DNA of 64,000 bases from a virus. The position numbers and the translations under genes were made by a program. The notes under the pieces are model-generated. The model was given only the letters and a program-made list of their open reading frames with translations. It had not been told where the DNA came from and searched no databases. The stretch is from positions 124,001 to 188,000 of the IMG/VR virus record IMGVR_UViG_3300035182_002389. One strand, 5' to 3'. Below are positions 14,721 to 22,461 of this stretch, piece after piece (position 1 is the stretch's first letter; the number at the start of each line of letters is the position of its first letter).

Positions 14721-15710
14721 ATGGGCCCTCTTCCTATCATTCTCGGCGGCGGCGCTGTGCTCCTTGCGCTCGCGTTCGGCAAGAAGTCCTCGGTTGCGTC
14801 GCTGACCAGCAACCCTCAGCCGACCCCCTACACGCCGCCGAACATCCTCCCGCCGGGGCCCACGCCGCCGAAGCCAGTCCCTCCCCAGGATTTGCCCATG
14901 GGCACTTCCGGCGGCGCGAGCAAGGCCGAGATCACCTGCTTGCAGACGCAGCTCAGCATGCTCCGGTCGCCCGACGGCGCCGGATACAACACGGGCGGCA
15001 TCGACGGCGTCTGGACGAGCGGAACGTCCTCCGCGCTCGCGAAGTTCCAGAAAGATGCCGGCCTGCCGGTCACCGGAAGCATCGACGCGGCGACCCGATC
15101 GGCCGAAGCCTTCGCCATGTGCTTCTCGGCCAGCGCGCCGCAGCCTTCGAGCGGCCCCGACATGACCGGCGGCGCCACCGCGTACCAAATCCGCTGCCTC
15201 CAAAGCGCTCTGAACAACCGCTACAACGATCAGAACGTCAAGGAAGACGGTCTCTGGTCAAGCGCGCTCGGCACCGTCGTCTCTCGCGCGCAAACCGACG
15301 CGGGGCAGGCCGTCACCGGCCGCATCACCCCCGAGCTGCTCGCGCAAGCCGGATGCTCTGCTGCCGCGCCGACCGTGTATCCGTCGACCTTCGGCGACAC
15401 CATCGCGTGCGACGTCAACGGCAACATGCCTGACGCGAAGAAGACGGCGGACCTCAAGGCCGCCATCAACGCGTCGACCAGCGAAGCCGACCTCAACGAG
15501 TTCGCGAACTTCTGCCTCTCGCTCGACAAGCCCTGCACGGGTCTGCACGACTACGCGCTCGCCCGCATCGTCGGGATGCGCGAGAACAAGACCACCGAGC
15601 AAGTCCTGCAAGAGCAGCACGACGCCGCCGTCGCTGCCGCGCAACAAGCGGGAGGCGTCGTCAAGGACGCTGCTGGCAACGTCATCGACACCTTCAAGAA
15701 CATGTTCTGA
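14721..15710 (+). CDS. membrane-anchored protein with two peptidoglycan-binding repeats
   Basis: 329 residues. Anchor LPIILGGGAVLLALAFGKK, then a Pro-rich linker (about 35-60). Two peptidoglycan-binding-like modules follow: ITCLQTQLSML..GIDGVWTSGTSSALAKFQ..GLPVTG and IRCLQSALNN..DGLWSSALGTVVSRAQ..VTGRI. A Cys-containing helical C-terminal region (~225-329) completes it. The second module of the 14171 protein is its nearest relative here. Likely a wall-binding virion or injection protein. Confidence 0.7.
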   Translation: MGPLPIILGGGAVLLALAFGKKSSVASLTSNPQPTPYTPPNILPPGPTPPKPVPPQDLPMGTSGGASKAEITCLQTQLSMLRSPDGAGYNTGGIDGVWTSGTSSALAKFQKDAGLPVTGSIDAATRSAEAFAMCFSASAPQPSSGPDMTGGATAYQIRCLQSALNNRYNDQNVKEDGLWSSALGTVVSRAQTDAGQAVTGRITPELLAQAGCSAAAPTVYPSTFGDTIACDVNGNMPDAKKTADLKAAINASTSEADLNEFANFCLSLDKPCTGLHDYALARIVGMRENKTTEQVLQEQHDAAVAAAQQAGGVVKDAAGNVIDTFKNMF

Positions 15711-15723
15711 TCGGGAGAGTGAA

Positions 15724-15951
15724 ATGCGAGTCTCGATCGGAAATCGTGTCGCCCTCGACGTGCAGACCGGCAAGGAGGGCGAGACCCTCCTGCTCCTGCT
15801 CACGGTTCAAACCCCGTGGGGCCCCATCTCCAACGCGACGAGCGTGAGCGCGCAGACGCTTCGCGCCATGCTTGTGTGGCTCCGCTCGAACTACGGCACG
15901 CTCGCGTACGATTTCGTTGCCGCGCGCAGCGGCCTGCTCCGTCGCCGCTGA
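15724..15951 (+). CDS. small hypothetical protein, 75 aa
   Basis: 75 residues, two or three beta-strands (RVSIGNRVALDVQ; TLLLLLTVQTPWG) and a short helix (AQTLRAMLVWLRSN), ending in a basic LLRRR tail. No family recognised. GGGAGAGTGAA precedes the ATG. Thirteen bases after the preceding gene, so probably cotranscribed. Confidence 0.55.
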   Translation: MRVSIGNRVALDVQTGKEGETLLLLLTVQTPWGPISNATSVSAQTLRAMLVWLRSNYGTLAYDFVAARSGLLRRR

Positions 15952-15963
15952 ACCAACATTCCC

Positions 15964-15978
15964 GGCTTACCGCAAGCC
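15964..15978. promoter_or_regulatory. 15-bp dyad site (GGCTT-ACCGC-AAGCC)
   Basis: A perfect 5+5 inverted repeat, 21 bases before the ATG at 16000, at the head of the three-gene tail-anchored family. Confidence 0.6.
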
Positions 15979-15999
15979 TTCATCCAAGAAAGCACGATC

Positions 16000-16644
16000 A
16001 TGTCGCACACCCGTGAAGAAGTTCTGACCCGCGCGATGGACGTCAACGCGCAGATGCAGGAAGTCGGCAAACTCGCCTTCTCGCTCTGCTTCGACCTTCA
16101 AGGGGCGGTCGCTACGGGCATGGCAGCCATCGCCAACATGAGCCCGACGCTCACCGAGGTCGCCGCCGTTCAGGCCTCGTTGCTCGGCGACATGATCCCG
16201 CAAATCGCCGTCAGCGTTCGGCGATGCAAGTCGCTGAACACGGTTCAGGCCGGCGGCGACGCCGCTTTCGTCTCGAAGTTCACGTCGCTGCTCGCGCGCT
16301 GGAAGCTCTTCACCCGCCGCATCCAGGTGTTCAACCTCTTCGGCCAAGGTCCCGACAGCGCGTGGGACACCGTCGGCGTCTACGAGAACATCCTCGCGAA
16401 GTATCGCCAGGAAGTGCAGCTCCTCGCGCCGACGACCGTGGCCAACATCGTCGAGCAGGAGGCGACGCCTCCGAACGTCCTGCCCGAGCCCGTCGACGCG
16501 AGCGCGGCTCCTTCGACCCAGATCGTCGCAGGCGCCGCAGGCGCAAGTGTGCCGGTCGCCGGCACGCCGTGGGCTCTCATCGGCGGCGCGGCCATCGGCG
16601 GCGCAGCGCTCACCTATCTGCTGACGAAGCGTTCGTCCCGATAG
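16000..16644 (+). CDS. tail-anchored helical protein, family member 1
   Basis: 214 residues. The helical N-terminal part begins HTREEVLTRAMDVNAQM; a conserved central block reads SLLARWKLFTRRIQVFNLFGQGPDSAWDTV. A Pro/Ala linker leads to a C-terminal membrane segment (about 187-207, ALIGGAAIGGAALTYLL) and TKRSSR. No enzyme motif. With 16685 and 17446 it is a tandem triplicate. Probably a virion-membrane or injection structure component. Confidence 0.65.
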   Translation: MSHTREEVLTRAMDVNAQMQEVGKLAFSLCFDLQGAVATGMAAIANMSPTLTEVAAVQASLLGDMIPQIAVSVRRCKSLNTVQAGGDAAFVSKFTSLLARWKLFTRRIQVFNLFGQGPDSAWDTVGVYENILAKYRQEVQLLAPTTVANIVEQEATPPNVLPEPVDASAAPSTQIVAGAAGASVPVAGTPWALIGGAAIGGAALTYLLTKRSSR

Positions 16645-16684
16645 GCGACCGAAACCTCGACCCTTCACGCGAAAGAACAAGACC

Positions 16685-17401
16685 ATGCCTTTGCTCGACA
16701 CCCACTCGCGTGAAGAGGTCCGCGCCAAAGCGGCGAACGTCGACGCCTCGATGAAGGAGTTCGAGAAGATCGTCCTCTCGCGGATGGCCTTCGACCCGAG
16801 CGCCATCGGTTCGGCGGTCAATGCCGCGCTCGCTCCCGACGCTCCCAACGCCGGCGAGTCCGCCAGCATCCTCGCTGCCAACCTCTCCGATACGGCGCCG
16901 TACATCGGCCCCTCCGTTCAACGCCGCGCCACCATCAGCGCTGCCCAGGCGACCAAGGAGACCGACTTCGCCACGAAGTTCATGGCCTTCTACGCGCGAT
17001 GGAGCCTCTTCTACAAGCGCATCCAAGGGTTCGATCTCTTCGGGCCGTCCCCCGACGCCGCGTGGAAGATCGTGACCGACTACGAGACGAACCTCGGCAC
17101 CTACAAGCAGGAAGCCGCGCAGATCATGGCCGCGTCGGCCGCTACGCCCGGCCCTGTGTTCGGGCCGCCCATCAACCCGACTCCGGTCGTTCCCGGCCAA
17201 CCTGCACTGCCGGGGCAGCCTGCGACGCCCGCGCTCCCCGGGGCAGGGCCCGCCCTGTCCTCGGGCATCCCGTCGTGGCTCCTCATCGGCGGCGTGGCTG
17301 TCGGCGGCGTCCTGCTCGCCCACTACCTGACCAAGTCGAAGGGGCCGACCAGCGGCCAGTCCCTGCCTTCCGCGAGCTTCGCGAGCTACCGAGGCCGGTA
17401 G
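16685..17401 (+). CDS. tail-anchored helical protein, family member 2
   Basis: 238 residues. HSREEVRAKAANVDASMKEF at the N-terminus and ARWSLFYKRIQGFDLFGPSP in the middle align with both neighbours. The linker is Pro-rich (about 160-195). The membrane segment LLIGGVAVGGVLLAHYL is followed by TKSK. No recognised family. Forty bases separate it from member 1. Confidence 0.65.
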   Translation: MPLLDTHSREEVRAKAANVDASMKEFEKIVLSRMAFDPSAIGSAVNAALAPDAPNAGESASILAANLSDTAPYIGPSVQRRATISAAQATKETDFATKFMAFYARWSLFYKRIQGFDLFGPSPDAAWKIVTDYETNLGTYKQEAAQIMAASAATPGPVFGPPINPTPVVPGQPALPGQPATPALPGAGPALSSGIPSWLLIGGVAVGGVLLAHYLTKSKGPTSGQSLPSASFASYRGR

Positions 17402-17445
17402 CCCGAACTTCGCCACCGAACCTTTCGAGCCCTTCGAGGAGACCC

Positions 17446-18180
17446 ATGGCCGACTATCAGAACGCGCTCTTCAACACCCACGAACGCGGAGAGGTGAGGG
17501 CGCGAGCGTCGACCGTCGATGCGGCGATCTCGACCTACAATCGAGACCTGCTCGCGCAGATCGCGTTCGATGCGGCCGACGTCGGAACGAACCTCTCAAA
17601 GTACCTCACGAACGATCTCGGCGCGTCCGACGGCGAAGCTTCGCTCATCGTGGAAGAGAGCGTCGCCGTCGCCGCTCCCTTCCTCGTGCACGCAGGACAG
17701 CGCGTCGCCATCGTCCCGGTCGACACCGCACAGAGCGAGAAGACCTTCTACCAGGGATGGTCGAAGTTCTACGGCAAGTGGAAGCTCTTCTTCACGCGCA
17801 TCCAAAGCTTCAGCCTGCTCGGCCCGTCCCCCGACGACGCCTGGAACATGCTCATGCAGTTCGAGACCGATTTTGCCGCGTGGAAGAAGCAGGGCGAGAC
17901 CCTGCTCCACGTCAAATCGACGGCCCCCGACGTTCCCGCTCTCCCGCAGCCGGATCCGGGCGCCGTCGAGAAGTTCGGCTCCTCCGTCGAGTCGGTCGCG
18001 AAGACGGTCCTGCTCTACGGCGCGCTCGCGGGCGGCGGGTTCCTTCTCTACAAGTACCTCTCCTCGCGTGTCGAGGAGCGCAACATCGGCCTTGGCGAAC
18101 GACGCGCTGGCGGCTCCATGGGCGGCTCGATGATCGGGTCTGCCGAGCCCTACGGCTACCTTCCTTCAGGCCGGCGCTGA
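17446..18180 (+). CDS. tail-anchored helical protein, family member 3
   Basis: 244 residues. HERGEVRARASTVDAAIS and YGKWKLFFTRIQSFSLLGPSPDD match the siblings. The membrane segment (about 188-206, VLLYGALAGGGFLLYKYL) here is followed by a longer 35-residue Gly/Arg-rich tail. AGGAGACCC before ATG 17446 sets the start; longer in-frame versions overlap the previous gene. The third GGGAAC repeat element follows. Confidence 0.65.
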   Translation: MADYQNALFNTHERGEVRARASTVDAAISTYNRDLLAQIAFDAADVGTNLSKYLTNDLGASDGEASLIVEESVAVAAPFLVHAGQRVAIVPVDTAQSEKTFYQGWSKFYGKWKLFFTRIQSFSLLGPSPDDAWNMLMQFETDFAAWKKQGETLLHVKSTAPDVPALPQPDPGAVEKFGSSVESVAKTVLLYGALAGGGFLLYKYLSSRVEERNIGLGERRAGGSMGGSMIGSAEPYGYLPSGRR

Positions 18181-18190
18181 GGCAAGACGA

Positions 18191-18252
18191 GATCGGGAAC
18201 GCGCCTTCGGCGCTGGGAACGGGAACGGGAACGGGAACGGGAACGGGAACGG
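18191..18252 (+). repeat. GGGAAC repeat element, copy 3
   Basis: GATCGGGAAC, the palindrome GCGCC-TTCG-GCGC, then six GGGAAC hexamers. It lies immediately before ATG 18258, so it forms the whole leader of the methyltransferase-like gene. GGGAACGGAC may act as a weak ribosome site. Confidence 0.8.
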
Positions 18253-18257
18253 ACAAG

Positions 18258-19079
18258 ATGCTGCCAATCCTTGCCGCTGTTGGAGCTTGGGAAGGGGCCT
18301 GGTGGCTCCGTCGCCGCAACGCGCGCACGTCGATGTACGCGGAGGCCGCTGCCAAAGCGCGCCAGCTCGGCAAACCGTTGCTCGTCATCGGCGCGCCCGA
18401 CGGGGGCGTCACGGCGGGCTACGGATGCGGAGACGTCACCATCGACCTGCAAGAGTCCTCGTGCCCCGTCAGCATCAAGGCCGACATCACGAAGACGCTC
18501 CCGTTCGACGACAACTCCGCGGTCGTGTTCGTGTCCTGCGTCCTCGAATACGTGAACGACGCCGAAGCGGCCATGCGCGAGCTTCGCCGTGTCGCAGGGC
18601 CGAACCTCTACATGGTTCGTGTCGAGCCGTGGACGCTCACGGCCTACCTCTACCCAGGCGCTCAGCGCACCTTCCCACGAAACGTCACCCCCGAGTCTGA
18701 GGCCGCCGTGCTCAAGCTCCGACCTTCCGGCCACGCTCTTCTCCGCCGCCACAACGAAACACTCGCGCCCTCGCGCGAAGGCCCGACTGCCATCGTGCGC
18801 ACGGGCGCCGTCGCCGACCCTTCCGCGCCCGCCCCCGGGTTCAACTGGATGCTCGCGCTCGGCGCCCTCGGAGCCATCGGCGTCGCGCTCTACATCGTGA
18901 AGAAGAGCGGCGAGAAGGTCGAGGTCACGCACCGCCAGGCTTCGTACGAAGACCTTTGGAGCGATGCGACGCGTGCGACGCGCGACCCGCAGCGCGCCAA
19001 GAAACAGAAATCTCGCCTCGAAGCGTGGGAAGCGCGCAAGGCGATGAGCGCCATCGCGCGCCGAGAGAACGAGTGGTGA
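18258..19079 (+). CDS. methyltransferase-like protein with C-terminal membrane anchor
   Basis: 273 residues. A hydrophobic start (LPILAAVGAWEGAWWL) is followed by a class I methyltransferase-like core. VIGAPDGG (44-50) stands where the SAM-binding glycine loop is expected, and DITKTLPFDDNSAVVFVSCVLEYVND is the typical post-strand-4 sequence. The substrate is unknown. A second membrane segment lies near residue 210-228 (MLALGALGAIGVALYIVKK), followed by a charged 45-residue tail. The double anchoring is unusual for this fold. It could modify host envelope or virion components. Confidence 0.6.
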   Translation: MLPILAAVGAWEGAWWLRRRNARTSMYAEAAAKARQLGKPLLVIGAPDGGVTAGYGCGDVTIDLQESSCPVSIKADITKTLPFDDNSAVVFVSCVLEYVNDAEAAMRELRRVAGPNLYMVRVEPWTLTAYLYPGAQRTFPRNVTPESEAAVLKLRPSGHALLRRHNETLAPSREGPTAIVRTGAVADPSAPAPGFNWMLALGALGAIGVALYIVKKSGEKVEVTHRQASYEDLWSDATRATRDPQRAKKQKSRLEAWEARKAMSAIARRENEW

Positions 19080-19294
19080 TGTACGCTCGGCCCATCCTCG
19101 CGCGACGGAAGACGTCTGCCGCTGTTGGCGCCGCCGCCGACGACGGCGACAAGCTGTCGACGAACACGATCGCGGTTCTCGCCGTCGTATGTCCTCTCGC
19201 GGGCTACCTTGCCTATCGGGCCTTCGGCGAGCCGCCTACAGAATCCGCGCGATCCACATCCACGCCCGCCCACCGATTGAGCTGGAACTCATGA
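19079..19294 (+). CDS. small membrane protein with RPxL tag, 71 aa
   Basis: 71 residues. MYARPILARRKTSAA at the N-terminus (the RPxLxRR tag shared by several small proteins here), then one membrane segment, about residues 28-46 (NTIAVLAVVCPLAGYLAY). The ATG overlaps the previous stop, so the genes are translationally coupled. Function unknown. Confidence 0.55.
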   Translation: MYARPILARRKTSAAVGAAADDGDKLSTNTIAVLAVVCPLAGYLAYRAFGEPPTESARSTSTPAHRLSWNS

Positions 19295-19533
19295 GCTTTC
19301 TTCGACCCTGCGGACGTTCTCTGTTGAGCGCGCCTACGTGGCCCACCGCACAAGCCCAGGTCGGCGGCACCGCCGAAACCGTCGCCGCCACCGCAACAGG
19401 TCTGCTCGTCGCAGGGTTCACCATCGCCCTTGGCGCCATGGCCGTCTACGATCGGGGTTTCACCAAGGGCTGCAACGACTGCCGAAACCAAGACCGAAAG
19501 TGGGCCCTCGAAGGCAAGTCGAAGTTCATCTGA
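19291..19533 (+). CDS. small membrane protein, 80 aa
   Basis: 80 residues. One membrane segment about 26-48 (ETVAATATGLLVAGFTIALGAM), followed by a Cys-containing tail (KGCNDCRNQDRKW). It overlaps the preceding gene by four bases (ATGA). A longer in-frame version from 19189 would overlap more and lacks a ribosome site. Function unknown. Confidence 0.55.
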   Translation: MSFLRPCGRSLLSAPTWPTAQAQVGGTAETVAATATGLLVAGFTIALGAMAVYDRGFTKGCNDCRNQDRKWALEGKSKFI

Positions 19534-19559
19534 CAAGACACATAACGAGCTGCTACTAT
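19530..19559 (+). promoter_or_regulatory. promoter CTGACA-N18-TACTAT, leaderless gene at 19566
   Basis: CTGACA at 19530-19535 and TACTAT at 19554-19559 are 18 bases apart, and the ATG follows six bases after the -10 box. This is the best sigma70-like pair in the window and supports leaderless initiation. Confidence 0.6.
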
Positions 19560-19565
19560 CTTCCC

Positions 19566-19766
19566 ATGCCCCGACCGAACATCGTCCTCGAACCCGGCCA
19601 CGTTTTTCTCTACAAAGCCCTCGGCAAGACGAACGAGACCATCAAGGTCTCCGCCGAAGACGCGAAGAAGGCGAACTTCATCAAGCTCTTCGACGTGCAC
19701 GGGCGAACCTTCGCCGCGTTCTCCATCAAAGGGACGCTCTACGCGCAGCCCTACCGGCACGGATAG
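19566..19766 (+). CDS. small hypothetical protein, 66 aa
   Basis: 66 residues forming a likely small beta/alpha domain: PNIVLEPGHVFLYKALGK, then AEDAKKANFIKLFDVHGRTFAAFSIKGTLYAQPY. No membrane segment and no family recognised. Transcription probably starts at or next to the ATG. Its stop is eight bases before the GTG of the next gene, whose ribosome site TAGGAGA overlaps its end. Confidence 0.6.
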   Translation: MPRPNIVLEPGHVFLYKALGKTNETIKVSAEDAKKANFIKLFDVHGRTFAAFSIKGTLYAQPYRHG

Positions 19767-19774
19767 GAGACGTC

Positions 19775-20617
19775 GTGGCCGAAACCCTCGCCGACACGCT
19801 TCGCCAGCTCGGCGCCCGCATGCTTCGGATTCTCACCGAAGAGAAGCATCGAAACCGATCGCCGCTCGAAGTCATTCGCGAAGAGCTGGCTCGGCAGGGG
19901 ATCGACCCGAGCGGGGAGAAGCAGAACGCGATCACGCTCTTGTTCGCTGCTTTCTGGGCGATGAGCGGGTTCGCCTACGTCGCGGTCGGCCACACGCTCT
20001 CGGCCTCGCTCATGGCCACCGATCCGCCCGAGGACGTCGAAGACCTCGACGTCCCATGGCCCGCGTTCATCGTCGGCGTGCCCAACGGCCTCATCCCGGG
20101 CGATCCTGCCGAGTTCATCGGCATCGCTCGAAGATCCGATTCCAGCGACGCCATGGTTCTGATCGGATGGCGCGCCGGCAACCGCTACTCCGCATGGTTC
20201 GGAAGCATTCGCGAACTCTCAGAGAACGCCAGGCACGCGGGCGCCGACGTCATCCTGCTCTACCGTTTGCTCATCGGCGTCATTCTGGAGCTGGACGCCC
20301 CCAAGGCCTCGGGGACCTTGCAGTCGCCACCGAAGCAGCCGAAGACTCGTCGGCAAGGGGAGCTGCCTCGCGTGTGGGTCTACCGCCTCGTGCGCGACGT
20401 CAAGGTCGACTGCCGCCCGTGGGTGCAGGCGTTCGTGCAGAGCGGAGGCAAGTCGCCGTCCGTGCAGCGCCTCACGCGAGGGCACCAACGACGCGTCGCA
20501 GTCGGACCTGGGCGCGCAGGACGGCGTTGGCAGCGCATCGAGCCCTATTGGAAGGGAAGCGTCGACGCTCCGATTGCGACGAGTCGACACGTCCTTGCGA
20601 CCAAGCGGCGTCCGTGA
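19775..20617 (+). CDS. hypothetical protein with two hydrophobic regions, 280 aa
   Basis: 280 residues from GTG 19775, chosen because AGGAGA stands at the right distance; the next ATG is 15 codons in. N-terminal helices include LGARMLRILTEEKHRNRSPLEVIREEL, then a hydrophobic LLFAAFWAMSGFAYVAVG (about 52-69). A central domain (WPAFIVGVPNGL..FIGIARRSDSSDAMVLIGW) and a basic C-terminal third follow. No family recognised. The basic tail could bind nucleic acid or lipid headgroups. Confidence 0.55.
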   Translation: MAETLADTLRQLGARMLRILTEEKHRNRSPLEVIREELARQGIDPSGEKQNAITLLFAAFWAMSGFAYVAVGHTLSASLMATDPPEDVEDLDVPWPAFIVGVPNGLIPGDPAEFIGIARRSDSSDAMVLIGWRAGNRYSAWFGSIRELSENARHAGADVILLYRLLIGVILELDAPKASGTLQSPPKQPKTRRQGELPRVWVYRLVRDVKVDCRPWVQAFVQSGGKSPSVQRLTRGHQRRVAVGPGRAGRRWQRIEPYWKGSVDAPIATSRHVLATKRRP

Positions 20618-20642
20618 CTTGTCGAAAGTCCAAGCGTAGGAT
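20616..20642 (+). promoter_or_regulatory. dyad (GACTT-GTCGA-AAGTC) plus TAGGAT box
   Basis: The dyad at 20616-20630 is a perfect palindromic variant with AAGTC on the right. TAGGAT follows at 20637-20642, nine bases before the ATG at 20652. Confidence 0.5.
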
Positions 20643-20651
20643 GGTGGCACC

Positions 20652-21239
20652 ATGAGTTCCAAGCTCCCGTACATCCTCGGCGGCGCCGCGGTCCTCGGCA
20701 TCGGCTACTTCCTCTACAAGAAGAGCCAGACGCCTACCGCAACCGGAGCAAAGAGCACCGCGGGAACGCCGCAGGGATCTGCTGGCACGCCGCAGGGAGC
20801 CGCCGGAACACCGCAAGGGCCTGCCGCTCCAGAGCCGACAAGACCGATTCTCGTGAGGAGCCCGGGGCCGCTCAACACGAACGCCATTCGTCTTCGCCCG
20901 GAACTCTTCGCGACGCAGCCCGAGCCGGCGCCTCAGCCGGAGCCCCAGCCCAAGCCAGAGCCGGAGCCACAGCCCAAGCCAGAGCCGGAGCCTCAGCCCC
21001 AAGAGCCGGTCGACACCGCCGATCTGGACGCGTGCTCTCAGGCCGTGGAAGACATCTCCAACAGCACCCTGCGGATGGCGGTCAAAGCCGGAATTTCTCA
21101 GGCTGCCAAACTTGGCGGTCCCAAGGGAGCTTCGGAGCTTCAGACGGCGATCTCCGCGCTTCGGATGGCCGCGTTCCTCGACGACTCCATGACCGACATC
21201 GCAGACTGCTTGCAAGCGGCGGCCGACAAGATGAAGTAA
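20652..21239 (+). CDS. membrane-anchored protein with Pro/Glu spacer
   Basis: 195 residues. Anchor LPYILGGAAVLGIGYFLYKK (about 5-24), then AGTPQG repeats, then a PEPQPKPEPEPQ spacer (about 97-118). The C-terminal ~75 residues form a helical, Cys-bearing domain (DACSQAVEDISNSTL...DIADCLQAAADKM). PEPQPK spacers recall TonB-like periplasm-spanning arms. No enzyme motif. Likely part of the same envelope-spanning set as the genes from 10 to 17 kb. Confidence 0.65.
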   Translation: MSSKLPYILGGAAVLGIGYFLYKKSQTPTATGAKSTAGTPQGSAGTPQGAAGTPQGPAAPEPTRPILVRSPGPLNTNAIRLRPELFATQPEPAPQPEPQPKPEPEPQPKPEPEPQPQEPVDTADLDACSQAVEDISNSTLRMAVKAGISQAAKLGGPKGASELQTAISALRMAAFLDDSMTDIADCLQAAADKMK

Positions 21240-21311
21240 GACGTCCGAACGAATGTTTCAGGCTCACGTCCACGGACCATTCGGACGCTTTTTCACCCGA
21301 GGCGCAAAAGC

Positions 21312-21833
21312 ATGAGCGCAAAAGTCCAGCTTCTTCAGCTCGGCGTGCCAGAGCGACTCGTCGAGAAGACGGGGGCGCTCATCGGCAAGGGCACCGAAGG
21401 CGTCATCTACGCGCTCTCGGAGCACCGCATCCTCAAGGTCAACCTCACCGCTCCGCGCACGCAATCCATCGCCGCCGTCGCCAAACGTGCGAACAAGAGC
21501 AAGTGGTCCGCGCACATCTACGAGTACGGCCGGTGCGAACCACGAGGGTTCTGGTACACGAGCGAGCGACTCTACAAGGTGCCTGAGAGAGCGCGCGTGC
21601 TGCTCAACGTCATCGGCCTGTCCTACGTCGCGTGGAAGCGCGGGCGGATGACCAAAGCGGAGCACGACGAGCGCGTGAAGGGGGCCATCGAACGGATGCC
21701 TCCGCAGCTTCAGAGCATCGTGAAGAGCGCTCGCAAGGCGGGGTACGTCGACGTGCACGGCGCGAACGTCATGATCACAAAAGACGGCATCTACAAGTTC
21801 ATCGACCCGGAATCGATCTCACGCGTCGTCTGA
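21312..21833 (+). CDS. small protein-kinase-like protein
   Basis: 173 residues. A glycine loop GKGTEGVIY (25-33), a candidate lysine K42 in ILKVN, a catalytic-loop-like VDVHGANVM (D147, H149, N152) and IDPE (D165) replacing DFG match a compact kinase or phosphotransferase fold. At 173 residues it is shorter than a full kinase domain (about 250), so the helical lobe is reduced and activity is uncertain. It could phosphorylate host proteins or be a pseudokinase. No membrane segment. It is followed at once by the tRNA gene. Confidence 0.6.
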   Translation: MSAKVQLLQLGVPERLVEKTGALIGKGTEGVIYALSEHRILKVNLTAPRTQSIAAVAKRANKSKWSAHIYEYGRCEPRGFWYTSERLYKVPERARVLLNVIGLSYVAWKRGRMTKAEHDERVKGAIERMPPQLQSIVKSARKAGYVDVHGANVMITKDGIYKFIDPESISRVV

Positions 21834-21864
21834 CCGACCTTCAAACCGCACAATCGGTTCCTGC

Positions 21865-21936
21865 TGGGACGTAGCCAAGTTGGTAAGGCAGGGGATTTTG
21901 ATTCCCCCACCGCGGGTTCAAGTCCCGCCGTCTCTA
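21865..21936 (+). tRNA. tRNA-Gln (anticodon TTG)
   Basis: Folds as a cloverleaf: acceptor 21865-21871 with 21929-21935, D-arm GCC/GGC, anticodon stem GGGGA/TCCCC with loop TTTTGAT and anticodon TTG at 21898-21900, and T-arm GCGGG/CCCGC with TTCAAGT loop. No CCA is encoded. The first acceptor pair is T-T rather than the U1-A72 usual for tRNA-Gln, and there is one G-T pair. The TTTTGAT loop is typical of glutamine tRNA. Confidence 0.9.
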
Positions 21937-21949
21937 CTGCCGCCGAGGC

Positions 21950-21981
21950 GGCTTTCCACAAGCCAACGAGAAGGGTACTCT
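21950..21981 (+). promoter_or_regulatory. dyad (GGCTT-TCCAC-AAGCC) plus TACTCT box
   Basis: The dyad at 21950-21964 covers the -35 position (TTTCCA at 21953). TACTCT lies 17 bases on at 21976-21981, six bases before ATG 21988. The layout is the same as at 24869. Confidence 0.6.
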
Positions 21982-21987
21982 TCCACC

Positions 21988-22245
21988 ATGTCGCCCCGCC
22001 CCATCCTTTCTCGCCGCGCCATCACCGGCGCCGTCACCACCGACGTCGCGGCTGCCGCCGCCGCAGCCGCGCCGCCCGTCGCGCCCGCGCCCATCGTCAC
22101 CACCGAGCCGTCCACCGGGCAGAAGATCGTCGGCACCGCAGGCGCGGCCGTCGGCCTCGCGGGCATCGGCGCCATGCTGCTCATCCCCGTCGCCGTGCTC
22201 GCGCTCATCGGCACCGGCGCCTACTACCTCTACAAGAAGGCCTGA
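21988..22245 (+). CDS. small membrane protein with RPxL tag, 85 aa
   Basis: 85 residues. MSPRPILSRRAITGA tag, an Ala/Pro-rich stretch (AAAAAAAAPPVAPAP), then one long membrane segment (about 50-78, TAGAAVGLAGIGAMLLIPVAVLALIGTGAYYLY) ending KKA. The ATG follows the -10 box by six bases, so it is probably leaderless. Function unknown. Confidence 0.6.
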   Translation: MSPRPILSRRAITGAVTTDVAAAAAAAAPPVAPAPIVTTEPSTGQKIVGTAGAAVGLAGIGAMLLIPVAVLALIGTGAYYLYKKA

Positions 22246-22248
22246 ACC

Positions 22249-22449
22249 GTGATCGGGCGAGCGCTGCTTTCAAGGCGCGCTACGGTCGGCGCTGAATCTG
22301 CCACGCCCGCCACGCCGCAGGCTGCGAGCAGCGCGGTCTTGTGGACGTCGGCCATTACGCCCATCGCCGTTCTCGCGATCGCGGGCGGCATCGCCTACTA
22401 CATCGTCAAGAGCGAGCCGGATCGTCGCGCGGGACACACGCTCTTCTAG
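22249..22449 (+). CDS. small membrane protein, 66 aa (GTG start)
   Basis: 66 residues from GTG 22249, three bases after the previous stop. MIGRALLSRRATVGA resembles the RPxLxRR tag with Ala for Pro. Membrane segment about 33-52 (SAITPIAVLAIAGGIAYYIV), then KSEPDRR. Coupled to the 85-residue gene. Function unknown. Confidence 0.5.
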   Translation: MIGRALLSRRATVGAESATPATPQAASSAVLWTSAITPIAVLAIAGGIAYYIVKSEPDRRAGHTLF

Positions 22450-22461
22450 TCGAGGCCCGTC

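Noticed and set aside
18191-18252. Short tandem GGGAAC repeats considered as a CRISPR-like array
   Set aside because: Six-base period, no spacers and no Cas genes; it is a minisatellite attached to a hairpin.
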